Shown here: positions 26,236 through 35,098 of the stretch, piece by piece
Numbering within the stretch: the stretch's first letter is position 1
Layout: each line of letters begins with the position of its first letter
Source of the DNA: an uncultured Collinsella sp.
GTDB taxonomy: Bacteria; Actinomycetota; Coriobacteriia; Coriobacteriales; Coriobacteriaceae
DNA: 64,000 bases
Assembly (NCBI GenBank): GCA_959020715.1
Contig: CAUESV010000001.1
Location: 372,001 to 436,000 of the forward strand
Direction of reading: 5' to 3'
Program-made: the position numbers and the translations under genes
Notes under the pieces: generated by a model
The model's database searches: none
Told to the model about the DNA's origin: nothing
Seen by the model: the letters and a program-made list of their open reading frames with translations, nothing else

Positions 26236-27159
26236 CTAGCAGGCGGCCATGATGGGGGCAGCGACCTGCTTCTTACGGGAGAGGACGCCCGGCATCCAGA
26301 CGCCGTCGTGCTCGTCGGCAATGCCCAGGCCCTTCTGAGCAGCCTCGGTCTCGCCCTCGAGCAGAACCTGCGAGCCCTCCTCCATGATGTCGGTGATGCA
26401 CAGGACGATGCCGTCGGCACCCTTCTCGGCGGCGTAGGCGCGCATGGCCTCGCGGATCTCGTCGATCATGCCGAGTGCGCGGGTCTTGTCGACAGTCTCG
26501 TACTGGCCGATGAGCAGCTTCTTGCCGGCGGGCTCGAACATCTTGATGTCGTTGCCGACCATCTCGGCTGCGGTGAAGGAGCCGGACGGGCGGGTGAGGA
26601 AGACCTCCATGCCAAACTTGACCGGGTCGACGCCCACCTGCTCGCCGAGCTTGGCGGCGACGGCGCGGTCGACATCGGTGGTGGTGGGGCTCTTGAGCAT
26701 GAGCGTGTCGGTCATCATGGCCGAGAGCAGCAGCTTGGCCTGAACGTCGGAAAGCTCAACGCCGAGCACGCCGGCGAGCTTGGTGACGATGGTGCAGCTG
26801 GAGCCCCAGGGCAGGCAGATGTAGTGCAGCGGGCCGGCGGTCTCGAAGTCGCCGATGCGGTGATGATCGACAACGCCAAAGACCGTGGCGTCCTTAAGGC
26901 CGGCGACGGACTGGGCAGACTCGTTGTGGTCGGTGAGGACGACGAGCTGACCGGCCTCGACGGACTCGATCACGCGGGGCTCGGCGATGCCGGCGTCGGC
27001 GAGCAGCTTGGCGGACTCGGCCGGAAGCTGACCAAGGGCGCAGGCCTCGTAGGTGTTGCCGGCATACTCAACCTGGTTGAGCAGCTGGGACAGGACGACG
27101 GCGCTCATGATGGCGTCGTTATCGGGGTTCTGGTGACCAAAGACAAGAACGTTTGCCAT
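26236..27159 (-). CDS. ppaC: manganese-dependent inorganic pyrophosphatase (class C)
   Basis: 307 residues, full length. DHH-family motifs: VFGHQNPDNDAIMSA, TDHNE and VVDHHRIGDF bind two Mn; the C-terminal GVLSRKKQVAAPI binds pyrophosphate. Hydrolyses PPi to drive biosynthesis. No CBS regulatory insert. Monocistronic with its own terminator. Confidence 0.95.
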   Translation of the reverse strand: MANVLVFGHQNPDNDAIMSAVVLSQLLNQVEYAGNTYEACALGQLPAESAKLLADAGIAEPRVIESVEAGQLVVLTDHNESAQSVAGLKDATVFGVVDHHRIGDFETAGPLHYICLPWGSSCTIVTKLAGVLGVELSDVQAKLLLSAMMTDTLMLKSPTTTDVDRAVAAKLGEQVGVDPVKFGMEVFLTRPSGSFTAAEMVGNDIKMFEPAGKKLLIGQYETVDKTRALGMIDEIREAMRAYAAEKGADGIVLCITDIMEEGSQVLLEGETEAAQKGLGIADEHDGVWMPGVLSRKKQVAAPIMAAC

Positions 27160-27264
27160 GGATATCCTCCACTTGATATGTGTACTTGGACGTAGCTATG
27201 GTAGCACGCCGATGCCGAGCCTTCGCAGACGGAAGGGCCACGGCATATTTTGGGGCGCAGGCAC

Positions 27265-27318
27265 GGGGGCCAAGGCTGTCCCTTTTGCACCATGTTGGTG
27301 CAAAGTAACCTGCCCCCC
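27265..27318. repeat. REP-like palindrome related to 35384-35456
   Basis: TTTGCACC (27284-27291) pairs with GGTGCAAA (27297-27304), framed by GGGGGC (27265-27270) and GCCCCC. The piece GTTGGTGCAAAGTAACCTG recurs, with one or two changes, at about 35420-35438 inside another palindrome. Confidence 0.6.
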
Positions 27319-27327
27319 TTGCACCAG

Positions 27328-28281
27328 CTATTTGCCGGCGGCGCGCAGGGCTACGTAGGCGGCACCGATGATGCCGGCGTCGTTTCCGAGCGAAGCGACC
27401 TTAATGGGCGTCTCGCGCGAGGCAGAAAGCGCGTAGCGCTGGAAGTACTCGCGAGCCTTGTCGAGGTAGACATCGGCCGAGGCGGATGCGCCGCCGCCGA
27501 TAAGGAACATCTCGGGATCGACCACGTTGGCGATAAGCGCCAGTGCGCGACCAAGATAGTCGGCCATGGTATCGGCCGCGGCCAGCGCAAGCTTGTCGCC
27601 CTCGCGGCAAGCTTGGAACACGTCCTTGGAATCGGAGGGGCCGGTGAGCTCGATGGGCTCGACGCCCGCTTTCTCGCACTCGGCAAGGTAGTTGCTCACC
27701 ACACCGGTGGCGCTGGAATACTGCTCAAGGTGGCCATGGCCGCCACAGCCGCAGGTGCGCTCCTCTTCGGGGTTCAGGCACATGTGGCCAATCTCGCCGC
27801 CGGCACCCACAACGCCCGATACCACGTCGCCGTTAACGATAACGCCACCGCCCACGCCGGTACCGATGGTGACCATCACCACGTTCTGTACGCCCTTGGC
27901 AGAGCCGAGCCAGGCCTCGCCCATGGCAGCGGCGTTGGCATCGTTTTCGTACTTAACGACCGCGTCGGGGCAGTGCTCCTGAATGGCGACTCTTAGCTCG
28001 GGCAGGTTAATGGCAATGTTGGCCTTGACCTTGGCATCGCCCGATGCCGGGATGGGGCACGGAACGGCCAGGCCAATACCCGCCACAAAGGCGCGCGGAA
28101 TCTGGGCCTTGGCGACCACCTGGTCGATAGCCTCGGTCACCGCGGCAAAGCCCGCGGCGTCAACGATAGGAGGCGTGGGCACGCTGGCCTTGGCAAGCAG
28201 GTTGCCGTCCTCGTCGAACAGGCCTTCCTTAACCGAAGTGCCGCCAACGTCGATGCCGATATAGTACTGCTTAGGTTCCAT
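27328..28281 (-). CDS. glk: ROK family glucokinase
   Basis: 317 residues. ATP phosphate motif YYIGIDVGGTSVKEGLFD, catalytic Asp in VKYENDANAAAMGEAWLG, and the ROK zinc site CLNPEEERTCGCGGHGHLEQ (Cys-x-Cys-Gly with His in place of the last Cys). Phosphorylates glucose or a related hexose. ATG 28281 follows AGGTGGG; an upstream ATG has no site. The GntR regulator and ManA lie divergently next to it, suggesting a hexose/mannose locus. Confidence 0.88.
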   Translation of the reverse strand: MEPKQYYIGIDVGGTSVKEGLFDEDGNLLAKASVPTPPIVDAAGFAAVTEAIDQVVAKAQIPRAFVAGIGLAVPCPIPASGDAKVKANIAINLPELRVAIQEHCPDAVVKYENDANAAAMGEAWLGSAKGVQNVVMVTIGTGVGGGVIVNGDVVSGVVGAGGEIGHMCLNPEEERTCGCGGHGHLEQYSSATGVVSNYLAECEKAGVEPIELTGPSDSKDVFQACREGDKLALAAADTMADYLGRALALIANVVDPEMFLIGGGASASADVYLDKAREYFQRYALSASRETPIKVASLGNDAGIIGAAYVALRAAGK

Positions 28282-28621
28282 GGGAGCCCACCTTTCTCGT
28301 TTAAACATTGCCTGTATGGTACCGCTCCCCAGGCAAAAACCTGTCAAAAAGGGACAGGTTTGTTTTGGCAGGTTTTATCTGGGAAAACGCAAGGCATGAA
28401 ATTCGGTTCGCTGGGCGGCAAAACGGCCCAACCCCGTCCTCGAGCCAATCAATTTGCTCAATACCACATTATTAGAGTGCATATTAATTTGAAGCGCTCT
28501 AGTTGTTAAAGAGAAGCGTTTTTCAATTATCTCTTTCTCGAACTTTTCAAAAACGCAATAGGGATGCTTAGGCGTGGACTATACTTTCGTTTGTACTCAA
28601 TCAAGCCGGAAAGGAGGTTCC
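28282..28621. other. AT-rich divergent intergenic region between glk and gntR
   Basis: 340 bases with a REP-like hairpin AAACCTGTC/GACAGGTTT at 28337-28361 and, near the right end, TATACT at 28580-28585, a good -10 box for the GntR gene without a matching -35 box. Probably holds both promoters and GntR operators. An imperfect dyad around 28475-28500 (AGAGTGC and GCGCTCT) is a weak operator candidate. Confidence 0.45.
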
Positions 28622-29341
28622 ATGATTCCCAAATACGAGGCAATAGCTGCAGATATCCGTCGAAGCATCGAGGACGGCGCTCTAAAGCCGGGCGACAAGC
28701 TGCCCACCGTCGTTGAGTTCTGCGAGCTCTATAGCGTTTCCAAAATCACCGTCAAACGAGCTATTGAGCAGATTACCGATGAAGGTCTTGTTACCAGCCG
28801 GCGCGGATCGGGCACCTACGTTAAGGACACGGCGGGGCTTCCCGGCCAGGCGTTTTTCCAGGGCAAGAACGATCGCTCCCAGGGCTTTTCGTATGAGCAC
28901 CGCGGGGAGAAGGTGACCTCGGTGGTCTACGATTTCTCGATTGTCAATCCGCCAGCAGACGTCGCTGCCCAGCTGGGAATTGCCGAGGACGACTTTGCCT
29001 ATCACATCGTGCGCGTGCGCCAGGTCGACGAGAAGCCCATCGTTATCGAGTACACCTACATGCCCCTCGAGCTGATTCCGGGCCTTAAAAAGAAAGACCT
29101 GTATGGATCGGTCTACAGCTTCATCCGCAAGCAATGCGGGCTGAAGATTTCGAGCTTCCACCGCACCATTCGCGCCGTAGCGGCAACCGAGGAAGAGGCT
29201 GAGCGCCTGGACACCAAACCCGGCTCTCCCCTGCTCGAGCTCAACCAGATTGGCTTTTTGGATAGCGGCACCGCCTTTGAGCATTCGATCTCGCGCAACG
29301 TTGGTGACCGCTTTGAGCTGCACAACGTAACGTTGGCATAG
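28622..29341 (+). CDS. GntR/HutC family transcriptional regulator
   Basis: 239 residues. N-terminal winged helix (YEAIAADIRRSIEDGALKPG, LPTVVEFCELYSVSKITVKR) and a UTRA effector domain (PIVIEYTYMPLELIPGL, LLELNQIGFLDSGTAFEHSI), which binds phosphosugars or related effectors. ATG 28622 has AAAGGAGG 5 nt upstream. It lies between glk (divergent) and manA (same strand) and probably controls one or both (inference). Confidence 0.9.
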   Translation: MIPKYEAIAADIRRSIEDGALKPGDKLPTVVEFCELYSVSKITVKRAIEQITDEGLVTSRRGSGTYVKDTAGLPGQAFFQGKNDRSQGFSYEHRGEKVTSVVYDFSIVNPPADVAAQLGIAEDDFAYHIVRVRQVDEKPIVIEYTYMPLELIPGLKKKDLYGSVYSFIRKQCGLKISSFHRTIRAVAATEEEAERLDTKPGSPLLELNQIGFLDSGTAFEHSISRNVGDRFELHNVTLA

Positions 29342-29416
29342 GTTTTTGTAGTCATGCGGGCGCTCGTTACGGCTCGTTTAGAGTGGGCGGCCGCGCAACA
29401 CCATGGGGGTATGCAC

Positions 29417-30349
29417 ATGTCCGATTTGATTAAACTCACGCCGATCTTTCACGAGAAGATCTGGGGCGGCCGCCAGCTGGAGACCGTGTTTGGCTACGAC
29501 ATTCCCGAGGGTCCCATCGGTGAGTGCTGGGCCATCTCGGCCCACCCCAACGGCGACTGCCAGATTGCGGAGGGCCCGTACGCCGGTCACACGCTGTCAT
29601 GGCTGTGGGCCGAGCACCGCGAGCTCTTTGGCAACTGCGAGGGCAAGGAGTTCCCGCTGCTCATTAAGATTCTGGACGCCAAGGACGACCTTTCGATCCA
29701 GATTCACCCCAACGACGAGTACGCCGCCGAGCACGAGAACGGCAGCCTGGGCAAAACCGAGTGCTGGTATGTGCTGGACTGCGAATCCGACGCCACGATC
29801 ATCGTCGGCCAGCGTGCGCATGACCGCGCCGAAGCCGCACAGATGATCGAGGAAGGCCGTTGGGACGATATGCTCAACGTGCTGCCAATCCACAAGGGCG
29901 ACTTTTTCCAGATTGATTCCGGTACCGTGCACGCCATCAAGACCGGCACGCTCATTTTGGAGACGCAGCAGTCGAGCGACGTGACGTATCGCCTGTACGA
30001 CTACGACCGCCCCGGCACCGACGGCAAGCTGCGCCCGCTGCACATTGAGCAGAGCCTCGATTGCATCAACTTTGACGCGCAGGCACCGACCGACGGCACG
30101 GTGACCGCGCCCGAGGTCGATGGCGTGACCGAGCTCGAGTCTAACTCCTGCTACACCGTCGATCGCGTGCGTGTCGACGACAGCAAGACCCTCGACCAGC
30201 GCTGGCCCTTCATGTGTCTGTCGGTCATCGACGGCGAAGGCACCGTCTGCGGCGACCCCGTCCACAAGGGAAGCCACCTGCTGGCACCCAGCACCGTCAG
30301 CTCCATTGACCTCGAAGGCAAGATGGAACTGATCATCAGCCACCTGTAG
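29417..30349 (+). CDS. manA: mannose-6-phosphate isomerase, class I
   Basis: 310 residues. The zinc site motif LSIQIHPNDEYAAEHE and a second His in FFQIDSGTVHAIKTG, plus FHEKIWGGRQLETVFGY at the start, match short class I ManA of Gram-positive bacteria. Interconverts mannose 6-phosphate and fructose 6-phosphate. ATG 29417 is favoured by GGGGG 7 nt upstream; ATG 29411 is possible. Follows the GntR gene by 75 nt. Confidence 0.9.
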   Translation: MSDLIKLTPIFHEKIWGGRQLETVFGYDIPEGPIGECWAISAHPNGDCQIAEGPYAGHTLSWLWAEHRELFGNCEGKEFPLLIKILDAKDDLSIQIHPNDEYAAEHENGSLGKTECWYVLDCESDATIIVGQRAHDRAEAAQMIEEGRWDDMLNVLPIHKGDFFQIDSGTVHAIKTGTLILETQQSSDVTYRLYDYDRPGTDGKLRPLHIEQSLDCINFDAQAPTDGTVTAPEVDGVTELESNSCYTVDRVRVDDSKTLDQRWPFMCLSVIDGEGTVCGDPVHKGSHLLAPSTVSSIDLEGKMELIISHL

Positions 30350-30414
30350 GTCACCGGTCCCCAAGCGCTCGCCGGGACGGGGCGCGGGGTTTGGGACAAC
30401 AAGCTAAAAAGCAA

Positions 30415-30452
30415 CAAGGGGCTCCCCCACTCATCAACGGGGGAGCCCCTTG
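30415..30452 (+). terminator. hairpin terminator after manA, copy 1 of 2
   Basis: CAAGGGGCTCCCCC (30415-30428) pairs with GGGGGAGCCCCTTG (30439-30452). No long T tract. An almost identical hairpin stands 118 nt further on. Confidence 0.65.
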
Positions 30453-30532
30453 CCTCATTTCATAAACATTTTAGTAACTAATTGAAATGATGCTGAACAG
30501 CATGAAACGTTCAATCATCAAAGGCCAAAGCA

Positions 30533-30570
30533 CAAGGGGCTCCCCCGTTCTTTAACGGGGGAGCCCCTTG
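30533..30570 (+). terminator. hairpin, copy 2 of 2
   Basis: CAAGGGGCTCCCCCGTT (30533-30549) pairs with AACGGGGGAGCCCCTTG (30554-30570), a 17-bp perfect stem with a 4-nt loop, the same arms as the hairpin at 30415 plus three pairs. Between the two lies another small palindrome, ATGCTG/CAGCAT near 30490-30503. The gap 30350-30894 carries no supported gene. Confidence 0.6.
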
Positions 30571-30705
30571 CCATGTCTAAGTATTCAGCCCACCCGGTTC
30601 TCCAGATCAAAAAGCGAACGAGCAAAGCAACGTTCGTCCAGCAACGTTACCCAAGGACCTGGGCGGGCGTATAGGGCAACATCGATCGCGAGTTCCGCAC
30701 GCAAA

Positions 30706-30728
30706 GGAGGCCACTTAATGTGGCCTCC
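30706..30728 (-). terminator. hairpin downstream of pcrA
   Basis: GGAGGCCAC (30706-30714) pairs with GTGGCCTCC (30720-30728); a short TTT follows on the minus strand. It lies beyond the structured element that follows pcrA and may end that transcript. Confidence 0.45.
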
Positions 30729-30792
30729 GTCTTGCGCAGGACTGCCCGAGCAGGCGACCAAAACCCCCGGCGCGCCCGTCTAGCCAGATGTA

Positions 30793-30893
30793 CGGGTTTT
30801 CCAGGTGCGGCAGATCGGCCTGAAAGAGGAGGGCATAGACCTTGAGGTCATGCCCGACGATTGAAGGCCGAGGTGCCGTGCCTGGGAAAGCCG
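30793..30893. ncRNA. structured RNA-like element, copy A, after pcrA
   Basis: Nested stems: outer CCAGGTGCGGC/GCCGTGCCTGG (30801-30811 with 30874-30884), inner TCGGCCT/AGGCCGA (30815-30821 with 30865-30871), tip GGGCAT/ATGCCC (30831-30836 with 30850-30855). The purine-rich loop GAAAGAGGA and the facing GACGATTGA are preserved in copy B at 40293-40391, where the inner stem is TTGCCGT/ACGGCAA, i.e. changed on both sides. That compensatory change argues for RNA structure. Strand unknown; ends 1-2 nt from the pcrA stop. Confidence 0.5.
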
Positions 30894-30894
30894 C

Positions 30895-33795
30895 CTAGGT
30901 CAGTTTCACTATAGGTGCAAAACCTTTCATAAGCTTTTTGGTCTGGCCGGTTTTTTCGAATTGGACCTCGATCATGTCTCCGGCGACCGAGATCACGGTA
31001 CCCGTGCCAAAGGTCTTGTGGCTCACGGTATCGCCCACGGCAAAGTCCTGCGATGCACTGGCGCGATCGACCTTGCGCTCCACCGTCGGCGAAACCTTGG
31101 ACGACGGCTTTTTGGCTCGCGGCGCGCCCGAGCCAAAGGTCGAGGCAACACGGCCGGCATCAGGCGAGACCCCACGATGGCGCTCGGTCCCATAACTGCT
31201 GCCGCCAAAGAAATCGTCGAAGCTCGATCCGCCACGCGAACCAGAACCGCCGGTCGAGCGCGTATGCGAACCGAATACCTTGCCGCCATACATGTCCGAG
31301 CCCATACCCGAGCCAAACGTGCCGTGACGGTCGCCGCGCTTCTCCCAGCCCGTGCCCTCAAAACCGGCAGAACCGATACCGCTAAACTCGATATCCTCAA
31401 ACGGTATCTCGTTGAGGAAGCGCGAGCGCGGGTTGGCAGAGGTCGAGCCGTAGGTGCGACGCGTGGCCGCATAGGTCAAGAACAAGCGCTTACGGGCGCG
31501 CGTGATGGCGACGTAGGCCAGGCGACGCTCCTCCTCGAGCTTACCCGGGTCATCGCTGCCGCTAAAATCGTGCACGTGCGGGAAGATACCCTCCTCCATG
31601 CCGGCCACGAACACCGCCGGGAACTCCAGGCCCTTGGCGGAGTGGATGGTCATCATAGTGATGGCATGCGTCTCGCCGGCCAGGGAATCCAAGTCGGAGC
31701 GCAGGGCCAGCCACTCCATGAGTGCCGGCAGCGCCTTACAGGTGAGTGGACCGTAGGTGCGCTCGATCTCGTCGGCATGCACGGCACCCGCCGGCAGCTC
31801 TGTCGGCGCGGCATACGCGTTGCCCGCGATGGCGGCGGCCAGGGCGTCCTGCGGCGAGAGTGCCGGAGCGGCCAGGCTATCGAGCGGATTGGTGCCCGCG
31901 GCATCACGTGCACCGACAAGCGCCTCAAACGAGGATGCCGGGGCGGACGGCCCCGGTTCGGGCGCAGACACGCTCACCACGACGGGCTCGGGCTCGACGC
32001 CGGCAGGCACGTCGGCAACGCCGGCTGCGCGCAGCTCTTCCAAGCTCTCGAGCGTGCCCTCTATATCCTCGTGCGTCTCCTCAAATTCGGCGGCGACGCC
32101 CAGGAATTCCTGGATGTTCTCGGCGCGGCTCTCGGACTCCATGGTGCCCTCGGCGCGGAAAGCCTGCAGCAGGCCCGTCTTATCGACGATCATCTCGACA
32201 ACATCCTTGAGCTCGCCGTCCATGCGGCGACCCTCGCGCACCAGCGACACAAAGTTCGACAGGCCATTGCGCACCTTGGCGCTAAACATGCCCGTCTCGG
32301 CGCACGCGATCTCGCAGGCTTGGAAGAACGAGCAGCGGTTGTCGCGCGCCAGCTGTTCGATCTTTTGGATCGAGGTGGAGCCGATGCCGCGGCGCGGCGT
32401 ATTGATGACGCGTTTGACGCTCATCTCGTCGGCCGGGTTCACGATCATCTTGAGGTAAGCCATGACGTCGCGGATCTCGGCACGGTCGAAGAATCGCGTG
32501 CCGCCCACGATCTTGTAAGGCACGCCCGCGCGCAGGAACATATCTTCGAGGATACGCGACTGGGCGTTGGTGCGGTAGAACACGGCGATGTCGTCGTAGC
32601 TCGTGCCCTTGGCGTGCAGCTTTTCGATCTCGCCGGCAATCCAGCGACCCTCGTCGCGCTCGTCACTCGCCTGGAAGGCCTGAATCTTCTCGCCATCGCC
32701 CTCGGCCGTAAACAGGCGCTTGTCCTTGCGCTGCGAGTTATGGCGCACCACGGCGTTGGCGGCGCTCAGGATATGACCCGTGGAGCGGTAGTTCTGCTCC
32801 AGCTTGACGGTCTTGCAGTCTTTAAAGTCCTTCTCAAACTCCAGGATATTGGTGATGTCGGCGCCACGCCAGCTATAAATGGACTGGTCGTCGTCGCCCA
32901 CGACCATGAGGTTTTGGTACTTGGCGGCCAGCAGGTTGGCGATCTCGTACTGGACGTGGTTAGTGTCCTGATACTCGTCAACGCTAATGTAGCGGAAGCG
33001 CTCTTGGTACTTGTCGAGTACCTCGGGGCGGGTGCGCAGCAGCTCGAGCGTGCGCACAAGCAGGTCGTCGAAGTCCATCGCGTTAGCGGCGCGCAGGCGG
33101 CGCTCCAGCTCCAGGTAGACCTGCGCGGCCTTTTTGTCGTTGGGGCTGTCGGCGGATTTGAGCATGTCCTCGGGGCCGATCATGGCGTTTTTGGCCGAGC
33201 TGATCTTGCTGCGGATCATGTTGATGGGGAACTGCTTTTGCTCAATGCCGAGCGCCTGCATAATGTCGCGCACCATGCGCTTTGAGTCATCGTCATCGTA
33301 GATGGTGAACTGACCGGTGTAGCCCAGCAGGTCGGCGTCCTCGCGCAGCATGCGCACGCACATGGCATGGAAGGTACACACCCACATGCCGCGGGTGCCG
33401 CTGGGAATGAGTGCTGCCAGACGCTCGCGCATCTCGGCCGCGGCCTTATTGGTAAACGTGATGGCAAGAACCTGCCAAGGCTTAACACCCAGGTCGCCGA
33501 GCATATGTGCGATGCGGAAGGTCAAGACGCGGGTTTTGCCCGAGCCGGCACCGGCGAGCACCAGCAACGGGCCCTCGGTGGTCAGAACTGCCTCACGCTG
33601 GGCGGGATTAAGGCTATCGATGTCGACGAACGGCTTGGCGGGCTTGGGTGCCGGCGCGGGAGCGTCGTAGATGTCGAGCGGGACGAGCTCGGGCTCCGGC
33701 GCTGCAGGGGCGGTGTATGCATCGAGCGGCACGGGTTCCGGCGCGGGCGGCACGGGTACCGCGGCATTCTTTTCCCAGGGCAAGGGCTGGGTCAT
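30895..33795 (-). CDS. pcrA: ATP-dependent DNA helicase PcrA/UvrD
   Basis: 966 residues, about 200 longer than usual. SF1A motifs: Q-motif SLNPAQREAV, Walker A AGAGSGKT at 81-88, VDEYQDTN, GDDDQSIYSWRGAD, LEQNYRST, MMTIHSAKGLEFP and VAITRARKRLFL. Unwinds DNA in repair and in rolling-circle replication. Extras: a Pro/Ala-rich N-terminus with a repeated PVPLD.Y.AP unit, an Ala/Pro-rich insert of about 110 residues in the 2B region, and a Gly/Ser-rich linker before a C-terminal Tudor-like domain (FAVGDTVSHKTFGTGTVISV) that binds RNA polymerase in PcrA. Confidence 0.95.
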   Translation of the reverse strand: MTQPLPWEKNAAVPVPPAPEPVPLDAYTAPAAPEPELVPLDIYDAPAPAPKPAKPFVDIDSLNPAQREAVLTTEGPLLVLAGAGSGKTRVLTFRIAHMLGDLGVKPWQVLAITFTNKAAAEMRERLAALIPSGTRGMWVCTFHAMCVRMLREDADLLGYTGQFTIYDDDDSKRMVRDIMQALGIEQKQFPINMIRSKISSAKNAMIGPEDMLKSADSPNDKKAAQVYLELERRLRAANAMDFDDLLVRTLELLRTRPEVLDKYQERFRYISVDEYQDTNHVQYEIANLLAAKYQNLMVVGDDDQSIYSWRGADITNILEFEKDFKDCKTVKLEQNYRSTGHILSAANAVVRHNSQRKDKRLFTAEGDGEKIQAFQASDERDEGRWIAGEIEKLHAKGTSYDDIAVFYRTNAQSRILEDMFLRAGVPYKIVGGTRFFDRAEIRDVMAYLKMIVNPADEMSVKRVINTPRRGIGSTSIQKIEQLARDNRCSFFQACEIACAETGMFSAKVRNGLSNFVSLVREGRRMDGELKDVVEMIVDKTGLLQAFRAEGTMESESRAENIQEFLGVAAEFEETHEDIEGTLESLEELRAAGVADVPAGVEPEPVVVSVSAPEPGPSAPASSFEALVGARDAAGTNPLDSLAAPALSPQDALAAAIAGNAYAAPTELPAGAVHADEIERTYGPLTCKALPALMEWLALRSDLDSLAGETHAITMMTIHSAKGLEFPAVFVAGMEEGIFPHVHDFSGSDDPGKLEEERRLAYVAITRARKRLFLTYAATRRTYGSTSANPRSRFLNEIPFEDIEFSGIGSAGFEGTGWEKRGDRHGTFGSGMGSDMYGGKVFGSHTRSTGGSGSRGGSSFDDFFGGSSYGTERHRGVSPDAGRVASTFGSGAPRAKKPSSKVSPTVERKVDRASASQDFAVGDTVSHKTFGTGTVISVAGDMIEVQFEKTGQTKKLMKGFAPIVKLT

Positions 33796-33934
33796 GGGCG
33801 ACTCCTCATCTGACAGACGGCGCGCCTGCGGGCGGCGCCATAGTTTGAGCCGTACCAGTATACCGAGCCGCGCGGACGCCGACGTAAATCACACCGCGAC
33901 TCCGTCCGCCGCCGCCACCCAAGCATCACCAAAT

Positions 33935-34003
33935 AAGTTGCGGTGAAATAGTTCCTGAAACCAGCCTTCTGGCCCCCAAACAGGAACTATTCCACCGCAA
34001 CTT
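33935..34003. repeat. REP-like palindrome, AAGTTGCGG family copy 2
   Basis: 23-bp inverted repeat with one mismatch: arms 33935-33957 and 33981-34003, reading AAGTTGCGGTGAAATAG then TTCCTG. Same length, loop size and first 17 bases as the palindrome at 15625-15693; only the inner six bases differ, on both arms. Confidence 0.8.
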
Positions 34004-34069
34004 CGATTGGCTCAGAGGTATAGAATATCTACCATTTCTACCCCGTCCCCAAATGGCAGGAGGGTTGCT

Positions 34070-35065
34070 GTGAAGCATAGGGTGCTCTATTACATGGTCG
34101 ACGGTTCGACCGAGGCGGGCCAGGCGGCGCTCGACACAATCGAAGGTGGCGATCAGATTGAGCTGGTGGGCTGCGCGCATGAACCCAATGTCTGCCCCAC
34201 CGCCGAGCAGCTGGCCGGCTGCGAGGGCTTTGTCGGCGAGTTTGGCCCCGTCGATGATGCATGTGCCGACGCCATGGCCGCCACGGGGATGCGTATCGTT
34301 TCGAACATGTCCATCGGCCTGAACCACGTTGCTGTCGACCGCCTTGCCTCATACGGCATCACCGTCACCAACTGCCCCGGGTATTGCTCGAACGACGTCG
34401 CTCAGCACGCCATCGCTTTAATGCTTGACCTGATGCGCCAAGTTACGTTCCTCAACCGCGACGTGCGCGACGGCATCTGGAATCCGATGGGTGGCTACAT
34501 CATGCACCGCACGCAGGGCCGTACACTGGGGCTTGTCTTTTTTGGCAGCATCGCGCGCGCCGTGGCACCTATCGCACAGGCGCTCGGCATGAAGGTGCTG
34601 GTGTGGGCACCGACCAAGAGCGCAGAAGAGCTTGCCGCCGCCGGCTGCGTCAAAGCGCAGACGCTCGACGAGCTGCTCGGTGCCTCCGATATCGTCAGTC
34701 TGCACTGCCCGCTGATTCCCGAGACCGAGAGTCTCATTGGCGAGCGTGAGCTTGCACTTATGAAACCCACGGCGTTTTTGATCAATACGGCCCGCGGACC
34801 CATTGTGAATGAGAATGCCTTGGTCGCCGCACTAGACGAGGGCATCGCCAGCGGTGGCACGCGCGGCATCTGCGGCGCCGCACTTGACGTGCTTGCCGAC
34901 GAAACCGAACCCAACCAGGCCTTGATCGCCCACCCACGCTGCATCGTCACACCCCATTGCGCCTACAGCACGCAGGAGGCCTACGACACCGTCCGTCGCA
35001 TGTCGCTGCAAGCCGTGGTCGACAAACTCATCTTTGACCGCAAGCCCGAACACACCGTTGCCTGA
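34070..35065 (+). CDS. D-isomer-specific 2-hydroxyacid dehydrogenase
   Basis: 331 residues. NAD-binding motif LGLVFFGSIARAVAPIAQAL, the catalytic Arg region INTARGPIVNENALVAAL, and catalytic His in CIVTPHCAYSTQEAYD. Family enzymes reduce 2-oxoacids to D-2-hydroxyacids or oxidise 3-phosphoglycerate and similar substrates; the substrate is not clear. GTG 34070 is chosen for GGAGGG upstream (34059-34064 region). The glycine motif is FGSIA rather than GxGxxG, so cofactor binding may be atypical. Confidence 0.85.
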   Translation: MKHRVLYYMVDGSTEAGQAALDTIEGGDQIELVGCAHEPNVCPTAEQLAGCEGFVGEFGPVDDACADAMAATGMRIVSNMSIGLNHVAVDRLASYGITVTNCPGYCSNDVAQHAIALMLDLMRQVTFLNRDVRDGIWNPMGGYIMHRTQGRTLGLVFFGSIARAVAPIAQALGMKVLVWAPTKSAEELAAAGCVKAQTLDELLGASDIVSLHCPLIPETESLIGERELALMKPTAFLINTARGPIVNENALVAALDEGIASGGTRGICGAALDVLADETEPNQALIAHPRCIVTPHCAYSTQEAYDTVRRMSLQAVVDKLIFDRKPEHTVA

Positions 35066-35098
35066 ATGCGGTAAAGGGACAGTCCCTTTACCGCATTC
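35064..35098. repeat. REP-like palindrome with GGGACaGTCCC core
   Basis: 17-bp perfect inverted repeat with a single-base spacer: GAATGCGGTAAAGGGAC (35064-35080), A, then its complement (35082-35098). It overlaps the stop codon of the dehydrogenase gene and may end its transcript. Confidence 0.75.
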
